From PUND01 sp046538345 (GTDB lineage: Bacteria > Planctomycetota > Phycisphaerae > SM23-33): a stretch of DNA of 12,532 nt. Each line of letters starts with the position of its first letter. Within the stretch, counting starts at the first letter, position 1. This document shows, one piece after another, positions 5,686 to 12,532 of the stretch. The DNA is taken from positions 1-12,532 of the forward strand of contig JBKHJB010000048.1 of assembly GCA_046538345.1 (NCBI GenBank). The letters are read 5' to 3'. Under the pieces are notes generated by a model. It was not told where the DNA came from. It did no database searches and saw only the letters and a program-made list of their open reading frames with translations. The translations under genes and the position numbers were made by a program.

Positions 5686-6795
5686 ATGAACGTCCGCGAA
5701 GAACTTTCCATAAAACACGGCCGGGTGGTTCAGTACCTCCGAGAGCACAAGCTGGACGGGGTTCTTCTCAGCAGACGGTGCAACTTCTCCTGGTACACCT
5801 GCGGTGCTCATAACTACGTGGGCAACGCCTGTGGCGTCGGCAACAGCCACCTTCTGGTAACACCCGACTCGGCGAAAGTTCTGACCAACAACATCGAGGC
5901 GACCCGACTGTCAAATGAGGAGCTTCCCGCCGCCGGCATAGAGGTGCGGTCGTTCCCTTATTTCGACGCCGAAGAACGGGCGAAGTTGTTTGAGTCGGTG
6001 TGTGGATCCATGCGAATTGCAGTCGATGCTCCGGCCGCCGGTCTGGAGGCGGCGCCACTGGATGCCGGCTTCGACCGGCTGCGATGGTCTCTGACGGCCG
6101 GCGAGATAGACCGCTATCGCGAGCTTTGCCGGGATACCGCGGCGGCTTTGGAGTCTGTCGCCCAGACCGCCGAGCCGGGCCAGACGGAGAACGAACTGGC
6201 GGGTCTGTTGGCGTGTTCTCTGCGATCGTCGGGGTGCACGCCTTGGGTGCTGCTGGTCGGCGGCGACGAGCGTGCCAGGCGCCTGCGTCACCCGCTGCCT
6301 ACCGACGCCAAGGTCAACGAATACTTCATGCTTGTCGCCGGCGCCGAGCGACACGGTCTGATTGGGGCCTCCACGCGAGTGGCGTGCTTCGGGAAGGTTC
6401 CGGGCGAACTGGCGGAGAAGCACAACTCGGCCGTCACCGTGGACGCCGCGCTTACCGGAGCGACCCGTCCCGGCGCGACACTCGGGGAGATATTCGACGT
6501 TGCCCGCGACGCCTACAAGCAAGCGGGCTTTCCCGACGAGTGGCGCATGCACCATCAGGGCGGGTCCATCGGCTATCTGCCGCGGGAGGTCAAGGCCGAC
6601 CCGGGCGAGAAAACGGCAGTGCTGGAAGACCAGGCCTTCGCCTGGAACCCGTCGGTCGCCGGTGCGAAGTCGGAGGTGACGGTGCTCTGCCGCCGGGATG
6701 AGACCGTATCACTGGAAGGTCCGACGGATTGGCCCATGGTGACGGGCCGGTGGAAGGGCTTCAAGGTTCGTCGCCCCGGTATACTCGCTATCTGA
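5686..6795 (+). CDS. M24 (creatinase/aminopeptidase P-like) family protein with missing metal ligands
   Basis: The 369 residues have the two-part architecture of the aminopeptidase P/creatinase group: an N-terminal creatinase-like domain (about 1-135) and a C-terminal pita-bread domain (about 138-369) starting at LTAGEIDRYRELCRDTA. Positions that normally carry the two metal-binding Asp residues (DxG and SDxTR) read VAGAERHG and IGASTRV, so both are lost. The His region is MHHQGGSIGY (288-297). The usual Glu-Pro is Asn321-Pro322 in FAWNPSVAGAKSEV, and only Glu330 remains among the acidic ligands. I recall similar HHQGG...AFAWNP forms as a recurring subfamily of M24 proteins, so this is probably a real lineage rather than a decayed gene. 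Creatinase shows that the fold can act without metal. The substrate is unknown. There is no strong Shine-Dalgarno sequence; the start is chosen by homology to the usual N-terminal helix. It is probably the last gene of the rpe cluster, converging on smc. Confidence 0.85.
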   Translation: MNVREELSIKHGRVVQYLREHKLDGVLLSRRCNFSWYTCGAHNYVGNACGVGNSHLLVTPDSAKVLTNNIEATRLSNEELPAAGIEVRSFPYFDAEERAKLFESVCGSMRIAVDAPAAGLEAAPLDAGFDRLRWSLTAGEIDRYRELCRDTAAALESVAQTAEPGQTENELAGLLACSLRSSGCTPWVLLVGGDERARRLRHPLPTDAKVNEYFMLVAGAERHGLIGASTRVACFGKVPGELAEKHNSAVTVDAALTGATRPGATLGEIFDVARDAYKQAGFPDEWRMHHQGGSIGYLPREVKADPGEKTAVLEDQAFAWNPSVAGAKSEVTVLCRRDETVSLEGPTDWPMVTGRWKGFKVRRPGILAI

Positions 6796-6817
6796 ACTGC
6801 GAGATTCCTGCCCGCAC

Positions 6818-6860
6818 GCTGACGCGTTAGACCAGCGGCGACCGGCAGGCGGCGGTCAGC
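6818..6860. other. Convergent spacer with a weak long-loop inverted repeat
   Basis: The 77 bases between the M24-like stop (6795) and the smc stop (6873) must hold the transcript ends of both clusters. GCTGAC (6818-6823) and GTCAGC (6855-6860) are complementary but are separated by 31 bases, and no T-tract follows on either side. I see no convincing intrinsic terminator; rho-dependent or unrecognised termination is likely. Confidence 0.25.
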
Positions 6861-6872
6861 AACTCTTAAACG

Positions 6873-9800
6873 TTACTTGGCACCGGCGACCGCTTCCTGT
6901 TCGCTGGGCTGGTCGGTGTAGTGGTGTGCGTCCTCGAAGCGGACACTGATGCGCTTCGATACGCCCGGCTCCTGCATGGTCACGCCGTAGAGCACCCCCG
7001 CCATCGCCATCGTCCGCTTGGCGTGCGTGATGATGATGAATTGACTGTCGGCGATGAACTCCTCGACCACGTGATTGAACCGCTCGTTGTTTGACTCGTC
7101 CAGCGCCGCGTCCACCTCGTCCAGCAGACAGAACGGACTCGGCTTGGCGCGGAAGAAGGCGAACATAAGCGCTATGGCGGTCATGGTCTTCTCGCCGCCG
7201 GACAGCAAGCTCAAGCTGCGGAGATCCTTGCCCGGAGGACGCGCGACGATTTCGATGTCGCTTTCCAGCACGTTCTCCTCGTCCAGGAGCATCACGTCGG
7301 CCCGTCCGCCGCCGAACATCTTGCGGAACAGGTGCTGGAAGTTCTCCCGTACCTTGGAGAACGTCTCAAGGAACATCTCCCGGCTCTGGCGGTTGATGCG
7401 CTTGATCAGGTCGGTAAGCTGCCTCTGGGAATCCTGGACGTCCTCGAGCTGGCCGGCGAGGAACTCCCGCCGCTTTTCCAGCTCTTCCTGCTCGGCGATG
7501 GCGTCGAGGTTGACGTTTCCGAGTCGGTCGATCTTCTCGCGCAGCTGCTGTATCTCGGCCGCGACGGCGTCCCAGTCGCGGTCCTCGTCGTGCTCATAGT
7601 TCGCATAGCACCGGGTGAGGTCCATGTGCATCTCTTCGGACGCCCGGGCAATGAGGTCGTCCACGCGGGTGTCCACCTCGCCCAGCTCGACCCGCGCGGC
7701 GTTCACGCGCTCGGCGGCGGCTTCCTGGGCTTTGCGACGCTCGCTCAGCTCGCTGCGGATCTGCTCGGCCTTTTCCTGCAAACCGGCGCGGGATTCCTCG
7801 GTTTCCTCGGCCTGGGAGTTCAGTTGCTGCTGCTGCTCGTAGAGATTGTCTATCTCCTCGCGGGTCGTGGAGATTGCCTTCCGGGTGTCGGTGTGACGCT
7901 GACGGTTCAGTTCGATTCCCGACCGGGCGGCCTGGAGTTGTTCGGCCATCTGTTCGCGCTGGCGGGTGAGCGTATCCAGCGCCTCGCGGACGGAGAGCTT
8001 CTTCTGCTCGGCCTGGGCGGCGGCGACCTTCAGCTCCGTGAGCTTCTCTGAAAGCTCCTTCACGCCGGCGCGGGCCTGCTGAAGCCGTTCGCCGAGCTTC
8101 TCTATGTCTTCCTTGCGGCTGCTGTTCTCGTCTTCCAACTCGGCGATTTTCCGGCGCGCTTCGCGACTCTGGGCTTCAACGGAATTCGCCTCCTTCGCCA
8201 GGGCGTCCATGTCCTCGGCGATGGTGGGCTTTTCACGGCGGAGCTTGTCAATCTGCTCGTCCAGTCGCTCCAGACGGCTTTCACAGTGCACACGCTCGGT
8301 GTTGGCTTCATAGACGGCTGTGCGGAGCTGCTGCTGTACCTGCTCGAGCTGGTCTCGCTCGCTGTGAGTGGCCGACGCCGACGCGCTTAGCTGCTCGATG
8401 CGGGCGTCTATATCCTCCAACTTCTGCGCGAGCTGCGACAGCTCGCTACGCCGGGCGACCACGCCGGTGGCGCGGTTGGCGGCGCCTATCCGGACTCGCC
8501 CGTCCGCTTCGAGGACCTCACCGGAAAGCGTCACGAAGCGCACGCCGGCGGGCAACCTATCTGCGGCTGCGCGGGCGTCGTCCAGTGTTTCCACTACCAG
8601 CGTATTGCCCAGAAGCCGCCACATCAGCGGAGCGAGTTGCGACTCGTGTTTCACCCAGTCGATGGCGCGGGCCTTGACTTCCGGACAGCCCGATATGTCC
8701 AGGTCGCTGCGGAAGCCGCCGAGGCGATCCAGACAGACCACCTCCACCGCGCCGCTGTCGCCGAGGATCTCCTTGAGCTCCTCGCGGGCGTCGCGGACGG
8801 AGGCGAAATCGTCGGCCAGCAGCATCTGGTCGGCGCCGGAAAGCGCCGCCTCCAGAAGCCCGGCGTGCTGCACGTCGGCGGATATCGAATCGCCCAGCAT
8901 TCCGCGTATGCTCGCGAGGCGCCCGTCCCGCTTGGCCTCGAGTACGCGACGCACACCGGCGGCGACGCCTTCGAGCCGACGCTGCATCTCCTGGAGCGCC
9001 TGAATACGGCTTTGAAGGGCGCTGCGCTGCTCCCGGGTGTCCGAAAGCTCGTTTCGCAGTCGCTGTTCCTCGTCGCCGAGTTGATCGGCCTTGGTCCTGG
9101 CGTTGTGAAGCTCCTGTTGCGACTGCTCGATGGTCCCGCGGACCTCGTCAAGCTTGGTGACGACTTCGTTTCGATTGTCGCCGAGTTCCTGCAACTCGGT
9201 TTCGATTTGCTCGGCCCGGCTGCCCAGACGCTGCCGCTGGGCCTGAAGATTGTCCCGCCGGGAGTCCATGGCGCGGATGTCATTGTTGAGCTGGGCGATT
9301 TGTCGCATCAGGTCGATGCTGCCGGCCTTGGCGTCCTCCAGCTTCGCGGCAATGTCGTTGATGCTCAGCTCCGCGGAATTGTGCCGTTCACGGGCGGCGT
9401 CGTAGTCGGCGTTGATCCGTTCGGCCTGCTCGGAGACCTCCTGGAGTTGCTGCCGCCTCTCGGCGATATCCGTGTCGCGGGCGTCGATTGCCTTCTGCGC
9501 CTCCTCGCATCGCTGGTTCTCGGCCTTGAGCTGCTCGTCCAGTTCGGCGAGGCGGGAGGTGAGCATTTCCACGCGCTGCTCGCAGCTTGTAATCCGCCCG
9601 CTGACGGCGGCGATGCGGCTTTGAAGGTCCCTGGCGGCTCGCTCGAGGTCAACCGACTCCACCTCCGTGCCGCTGCGGGCGCTTTCGAGCTGGTCGATGC
9701 GCGTGTTGATGCTCGCGAGGTGGTCGTCTTCGGCTTCCAGCGTACGGGACAGCTCCTCGCGCCGCCGGCGGAGCTGATGGTAGCGGGCGAGGAAATGCAG

Positions 9801-10508
9801 CGACCGCAGCTCGTTGAGCCGCTGGGTGTGGGTCTGATAGCTGCGGGCCTTGCCGGCCTGTTGCTTGATGCTCCGCAGACGTTTGTCCACCTCGGCGAGT
9901 ATGTCCGCCAGCCGCAACAGGTTTTGCTCCACCCGGTCGAGCTTGCGAAGCGCCTCGGCCTTGCGGGCTTTGTACTTGCTGATACCGGCCGCTTCGTCGA
10001 AGACCATTCGACGTTCCTCGTGCGACGCCTGGAGGAACGCCTCGACCCGTCCCTGCTCGATGAGACTGTAGGCGCGGCGCCCCACGCCCGTGTCCATGAA
10101 CATCTCGCGGATGTCCCGCAGACGGCAGGACGTCTTGTTAACGAGATACTCGCTGTTGCCGGAGCGGTAGAGGCGTCTGGTTACCGATACCACGGGGTAA
10201 CCGTCGCCGTTGCCGCCGGCGTCCACATTCGGCTGGAGCAGACCGGAGGAGTTGTCGAAAACGAGCGTCACCTCGGCCATTCCGGCGGCCTTGCGGGTGG
10301 AAGAGCCGTTAAAGATGACGTCCTGCATCTCCGAGCCGCGGAGCGACTTGGCGGACTGTTCGCCGAGGACCCACTTGAACGCATCGACGATGTTGCTCTT
10401 GCCGCAGCCGTTGGGACCGACTACGCAGCTCACACCATCGTCGAAATCGAAAGAGGTGCGGTCGGCGAAACTCTTGAACCCCGAGAGTATAAGTTTGGTC
10501 AGCTTCAT
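6873..10508 (-). CDS. smc: Chromosome segregation and condensation ATPase SMC
   Basis: This 1211-residue protein is the DNA-organising SMC ATPase, which dimerises through its hinge and acts with ScpA and ScpB (not in this window) to extrude loops and help separate replicated chromosomes. The N-terminal ATPase half has Walker A GPNGCGKSN (31-39). Long coiled coils run from about 175-510 and 690-1050. A hinge at about 515-680 lies between them. The C-terminal ATPase half has signature LLSGGEK (1101-1107), Walker B FCLLDEVDAALD (1126-1137) with catalytic Glu1131, and the His switch at His1162 in IIITHAKRTM. ATPase motifs are all intact. The end of the hinge reads LSGEVLEADGRVRIGAANRATG, lacking the glycine pairs typical of the family. 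About 20 polar residues extend past the conserved C-terminus. TTAAGGA lies ten bases before the ATG. The FlgI-like lipoprotein gene ends 57 bases upstream, and the two are probably co-transcribed. Confidence 0.98.
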   Translation of the reverse strand: MKLTKLILSGFKSFADRTSFDFDDGVSCVVGPNGCGKSNIVDAFKWVLGEQSAKSLRGSEMQDVIFNGSSTRKAAGMAEVTLVFDNSSGLLQPNVDAGGNGDGYPVVSVTRRLYRSGNSEYLVNKTSCRLRDIREMFMDTGVGRRAYSLIEQGRVEAFLQASHEERRMVFDEAAGISKYKARKAEALRKLDRVEQNLLRLADILAEVDKRLRSIKQQAGKARSYQTHTQRLNELRSLHFLARYHQLRRRREELSRTLEAEDDHLASINTRIDQLESARSGTEVESVDLERAARDLQSRIAAVSGRITSCEQRVEMLTSRLAELDEQLKAENQRCEEAQKAIDARDTDIAERRQQLQEVSEQAERINADYDAARERHNSAELSINDIAAKLEDAKAGSIDLMRQIAQLNNDIRAMDSRRDNLQAQRQRLGSRAEQIETELQELGDNRNEVVTKLDEVRGTIEQSQQELHNARTKADQLGDEEQRLRNELSDTREQRSALQSRIQALQEMQRRLEGVAAGVRRVLEAKRDGRLASIRGMLGDSISADVQHAGLLEAALSGADQMLLADDFASVRDAREELKEILGDSGAVEVVCLDRLGGFRSDLDISGCPEVKARAIDWVKHESQLAPLMWRLLGNTLVVETLDDARAAADRLPAGVRFVTLSGEVLEADGRVRIGAANRATGVVARRSELSQLAQKLEDIDARIEQLSASASATHSERDQLEQVQQQLRTAVYEANTERVHCESRLERLDEQIDKLRREKPTIAEDMDALAKEANSVEAQSREARRKIAELEDENSSRKEDIEKLGERLQQARAGVKELSEKLTELKVAAAQAEQKKLSVREALDTLTRQREQMAEQLQAARSGIELNRQRHTDTRKAISTTREEIDNLYEQQQQLNSQAEETEESRAGLQEKAEQIRSELSERRKAQEAAAERVNAARVELGEVDTRVDDLIARASEEMHMDLTRCYANYEHDEDRDWDAVAAEIQQLREKIDRLGNVNLDAIAEQEELEKRREFLAGQLEDVQDSQRQLTDLIKRINRQSREMFLETFSKVRENFQHLFRKMFGGGRADVMLLDEENVLESDIEIVARPPGKDLRSLSLLSGGEKTMTAIALMFAFFRAKPSPFCLLDEVDAALDESNNERFNHVVEEFIADSQFIIITHAKRTMAMAGVLYGVTMQEPGVSKRISVRFEDAHHYTDQPSEQEAVAGAK

Positions 10509-10559
10509 CAGTGCGTTGTCCTTAACGCCCAGTGCCCGAGCGTCCTTGCTGGATGGGTT

Positions 10560-10577
10560 GACGAATCAAGATTCGTC
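10560..10577. repeat. Perfect eight-base inverted repeat over the lipoprotein gene stop codon
   Basis: GACGAATC and GATTCGTC flank two bases. In the minus-strand transcript this folds as a seven-bp stem with the loop CUUG, containing the stop codon of the lipoprotein gene and lying about 50 bases before smc. No T-tract follows, so it is not an intrinsic terminator. It may affect mRNA stability or the ratio of the two products. Confidence 0.4.
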
Positions 10578-12290
10578 CGGCGCGTCCGGACGACCCATCT
10601 CGGGCATGTCCTGGTAGATTCTCTGAAGCTCCGGTATCGGCTGCAAGACGAATTTTGCCGGTATATCGCCTTCTTCGCACATGTGATACAGCACCGAGAC
10701 TACCTGACCGTAGGTAAGCCCCAGACCTTTGATGTTCCCGTTGTTGTCCATTTCGGGACGGTTGCCCAGGATCCGGGCAAGCTCGCGGACGTATCGGTCC
10801 ACATAGAATGGGTCGCTGTAATCTCCGCGACGGGGGATCTTGCGATACACCAGCAACTTCTCGTCGTCACGATGAGCGTTGATCGTTACCAGATCATCGG
10901 AAGAGTTATAGAAAACGGGACGACGGACCACCATGTCCTCCCCGAACAGCACTATCCGAGGGCGACCGGTCTGGGAGACATAGATAACGTACCGACAATC
11001 CGATTTGACGGTGTGGACCTCGAATTTCCCGGAGACATTCATACGTCGAATCGCCGAGCTTCCCCCTCTGCGCAGCAGCGCGCGGTATGCGGCGAACCTC
11101 ACAAACTGGTTCTCGTCGCTCAGTAGTTCTTCAAGGACCGGACGGCCCTCGAGTATCCGTGGATGGCGCCCCAGTTCCCGGATGGCCGATGTCTGCAACG
11201 AAGAGTCCCGGTCACGCGCGGTCTCAAGCACGATTTCGGCGGCCGAGTCGTCCCCCAGTCGCAGACCCGTCCTGGCCGCGTAGTACGCCACCGTAGGGTC
11301 GTCCGCTGTGTAATGTTCCTCGATGACCGGGAGAATCTGCCGGCCGGTGGCTTCCCAGATCAGCGCGAGCGATTCATGGTCCGCGTCGGACTGCTCCATG
11401 AATCGGGCCACCTGCCATGCCTTGTCTTCCTCGGCCGACGGTCCCCACGCCAGTGGCAGATGCATCACCAAATCCAGGAAGTGACGGTAGTTGTTCTTGT
11501 ATTCGCTGGGGACAGTTAACTCGATTACCGACGAATCCCGAGCACGGGCGGCTTTCTGACGGGCGGAACTGAAGCGGGCGTTGATTCGGCGCGCGATAAG
11601 ATTGCACCGGGAATAGTCCGATTCGAGCAATTGCACGCGAATCGTCCGCGCTCTCTTCACCTTTCCTCCGCCTACTATGCGTCCGCGGCGGTTATCGGCC
11701 ATCGCGGCTTCCTCGTCTTCCTCGTCAAGAAAGGGATTAACCAGTACCGAACCCGTACCCTCGGCGACCACCCGCGAAGGACCTCCCGGACGAGCGACAC
11801 CACCGACCGCCAGTCGCAGTTCGGCCGGCATAAGCATGCCGCCTTCGAGACTTCTGGTCTGCGTCTGAGGCAGGCACGTGACGTTGAGATCGAACCGCGA
11901 TCCCGCGGGCGCGCCCGGAAGTATGCTCCCGCCGATAAGAACCACTGTCGTGTCGCGGTCACGCAATATCCGCTGCGGGGTAAGCTGCTCGGTCCCCTGA
12001 GTCCATCGCCCCAGATCCTGTTTGCGGAGGTACTCTTCGAGATACCCGGCGAGGTGTGGGGGGACCTCCGAGGAGCCATCCTCCCCCAGCCCGACCACAA
12101 TGCCGTAACCCTGAACCGAGACCGAGCCGCCGTGGAGAAGGCGGGCATATTCCGCGATAGTGCCCTGCACGTGCGGAGGGACGGGCGGAAGCTCCGCGGA
12201 GTCATCGTCGATTTTGCGCTGGTCGCCGCAACCGGCGAGGGCAAAGATCGTCAGAGTGGCCGAAACCATCAGTAGGGGCTTCGCGCGCAT
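10566..12290 (-). CDS. Predicted lipoprotein with a FlgI (P-ring)-like region and a HEAT-like segment
   Basis: The 574 residues begin with a lipoprotein signal peptide (about 1-20) ending in Leu-Ala-Gly-Cys, with Cys21 as the lipidation site, then an acidic, Pro-rich linker. Residues about 55-280 resemble the flagellar P-ring protein FlgI: SVQGYGIVVGLGEDG (58-72), an LPGAPAGSRFDLNVTCLPQTQTRSLEGG stretch (about 124-151), RIVGGGKV (204-211), and a LLESDYSRCNLIARRIN segment followed by an Ile-Glu-Leu-Thr-Val-Pro strand. Residues about 290-410 are helical pairs of HEAT type, such as DSSLQTSAIRELGRHP and ENQFVRFAAYRALLRRGG. The C-terminal part (420-574) is beta-rich then helical and I do not recognise it. 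FlgI itself is about 370 residues and not a lipoprotein, so this is a relative with another or modified role. GAGGTGAT just before the ATG strongly supports the start. smc follows; no flagellar gene is seen. Location in the periplasm or outer membrane is inferred. Confidence 0.85.
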   Translation of the reverse strand: MRAKPLLMVSATLTIFALAGCGDQRKIDDDSAELPPVPPHVQGTIAEYARLLHGGSVSVQGYGIVVGLGEDGSSEVPPHLAGYLEEYLRKQDLGRWTQGTEQLTPQRILRDRDTTVVLIGGSILPGAPAGSRFDLNVTCLPQTQTRSLEGGMLMPAELRLAVGGVARPGGPSRVVAEGTGSVLVNPFLDEEDEEAAMADNRRGRIVGGGKVKRARTIRVQLLESDYSRCNLIARRINARFSSARQKAARARDSSVIELTVPSEYKNNYRHFLDLVMHLPLAWGPSAEEDKAWQVARFMEQSDADHESLALIWEATGRQILPVIEEHYTADDPTVAYYAARTGLRLGDDSAAEIVLETARDRDSSLQTSAIRELGRHPRILEGRPVLEELLSDENQFVRFAAYRALLRRGGSSAIRRMNVSGKFEVHTVKSDCRYVIYVSQTGRPRIVLFGEDMVVRRPVFYNSSDDLVTINAHRDDEKLLVYRKIPRRGDYSDPFYVDRYVRELARILGNRPEMDNNGNIKGLGLTYGQVVSVLYHMCEEGDIPAKFVLQPIPELQRIYQDMPEMGRPDAPDES

Positions 12291-12369
12291 GAATCACCTC
12301 ACGTCATAGTCGTTATCGGACGTTTGTCCGCCGGGCGGTTAGCACATTTCCCGCCATTGGAAGCAAGGA

Positions 12370-12399
12370 ATAATACCAAAAACCCTCCGGTTTCGACAA
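12370..12399 (-). promoter_or_regulatory. Probable promoter of the lipoprotein-smc cluster
   Basis: On the minus strand TTGTCG (12399-12394) is followed after 18 bases by TATTAT (12375-12370), which matches five of six -10 bases. Transcription would begin near 12363, about 70 bases before the ATG. The leader contains the short stem CGGAC/GTCCG around AAAC. The -10 is the best such match in the spacer. Confidence 0.5.
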
Positions 12400-12408
12400 A
12401 TCCTCCAG

Positions 12409-12480
12409 CTACCTGTCGTTCGCAGGACGATCAGGTTCAGGCCAATAATTCATGCCCAGGAGAGAAACATCAGACAGAAC
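12409..12480 (-). other. Short open frame resembling the N-terminus of a glycosyltransferase; possible gene remnant
   Basis: Between two stop codons the minus strand reads VLSDVSLLGMNYWPEPDRP and four more residues. The LLGMNYWPEP part is like the first strand of GT4 glycosyltransferases of the WcaI type, which then usually continue Thr-Gly. Here the frame ends within eight residues. An ATG at 12453 gives only 14 residues and has no Shine-Dalgarno sequence. It may be chance, or the broken start of a lost gene. Together with 12291-12408 it makes up a 242-base stretch with no convincing gene. Confidence 0.2.
12411..12436. repeat. Hairpin upstream of the lipoprotein-smc promoter
   Basis: ACCTG-TCGT and ACGA-CAGGT pair as nine base pairs with one bulged T and a seven-base loop. 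It lies just upstream of the -35 element at 12394-12399. It could be an operator or the end of a transcript from outside the window. No T-tract is present. Confidence 0.35.
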
Positions 12481-12492
12481 CTAGTGTTCTGT
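12474..12492. repeat. Seven-bp hairpin near the window end
   Basis: ACAGAAC and GTTCTGT flank a five-base loop CTAGT. It has no T-tract and its role is unknown. Confidence 0.35.
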
Positions 12493-12532
12493 TACACATC
12501 AATTACGGGGTAGAGTCTTTTCAGTTTTACGC

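Noticed and set aside
7824..7836. Short CTG triplet run inside smc
   Set aside because: It encodes a Gln-rich part of the coiled coil and is only a few units long, so it is not a meaningful repeat.
6873..10508. Alternative assignment as SbcC, Rad50 or RecN
   Set aside because: There is no zinc-hook CxxC between the coiled coils; a globular SMC hinge and SMC-type ATPase halves are present.
8637..11126. A very long plus-strand open frame of about 830 codons opposite smc and the lipoprotein gene
   Set aside because: It lies antisense to SMC, whose motifs are unmistakable, and its translation has no recognisable domain. High GC and the codon pattern of the coiled coil keep the opposite strand free of stops.

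Overview
The window is one contiguous, gene-dense, GC-rich stretch of bacterial chromosome with ordinary housekeeping content and no mobile element, CRISPR array or rRNA. The gene families suggest a member of the Planctomycetota, possibly the Phycisphaerae. The main pointers are a lipoprotein carrying a FlgI (P-ring)-like region fused to a HEAT-like segment and placed directly before a long SMC with an atypical hinge, together with the style of the small membrane protein. This assignment is an inference from protein character, not a database result.

Left part, 1-743, minus strand: a tRNA-Lys(CTT) gene with its own good promoter, preceded by a gene for a small two-helix membrane protein with a C-terminal beta-rich cytoplasmic domain. 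The 221-base gap at 744-964 holds divergent promoter candidates.

Centre-left, 965-3327, plus strand: gap and pgk, consecutive glycolytic enzymes (glyceraldehyde-3-phosphate to 3-phosphoglycerate), separated by a 92-base gap with a strong GC hairpin. A terminator-like 12-bp hairpin with a T-rich tail follows pgk and overlaps the longest possible start of the next gene.

Centre, 3441-6795, plus strand: a compact cluster of rpe (pentose phosphate pathway), a histidine-phosphatase-fold protein, accD (carboxyltransferase beta subunit of acetyl-CoA carboxylase) and an M24 'pita-bread' protein. Two of the four look catalytically altered. The histidine phosphatase homologue has lost both catalytic histidines and the active-site arginines. 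The M24 homologue has lost most of the metal ligands. They flank accD and are the most unusual protein-level observation here.

Right part, 6873-12290, minus strand: a FlgI-like/HEAT-like lipoprotein gene followed 57 bases later by smc, the chromosome condensation ATPase. They probably form one transcript from a promoter near 12370-12399. The last 242 bases (12291-12532) contain this promoter, two hairpins and a very short reading frame resembling the start of a glycosyltransferase, but no convincing gene.

The genes are standard metabolism plus chromosome maintenance. I do not see a defence, secretion or biosynthetic system. The points worth a second look are the FlgI-like lipoprotein, the two degenerate enzymes around accD, the hairpin at the rpe start, and insertions or altered motifs in Gap, Pgk and SMC.
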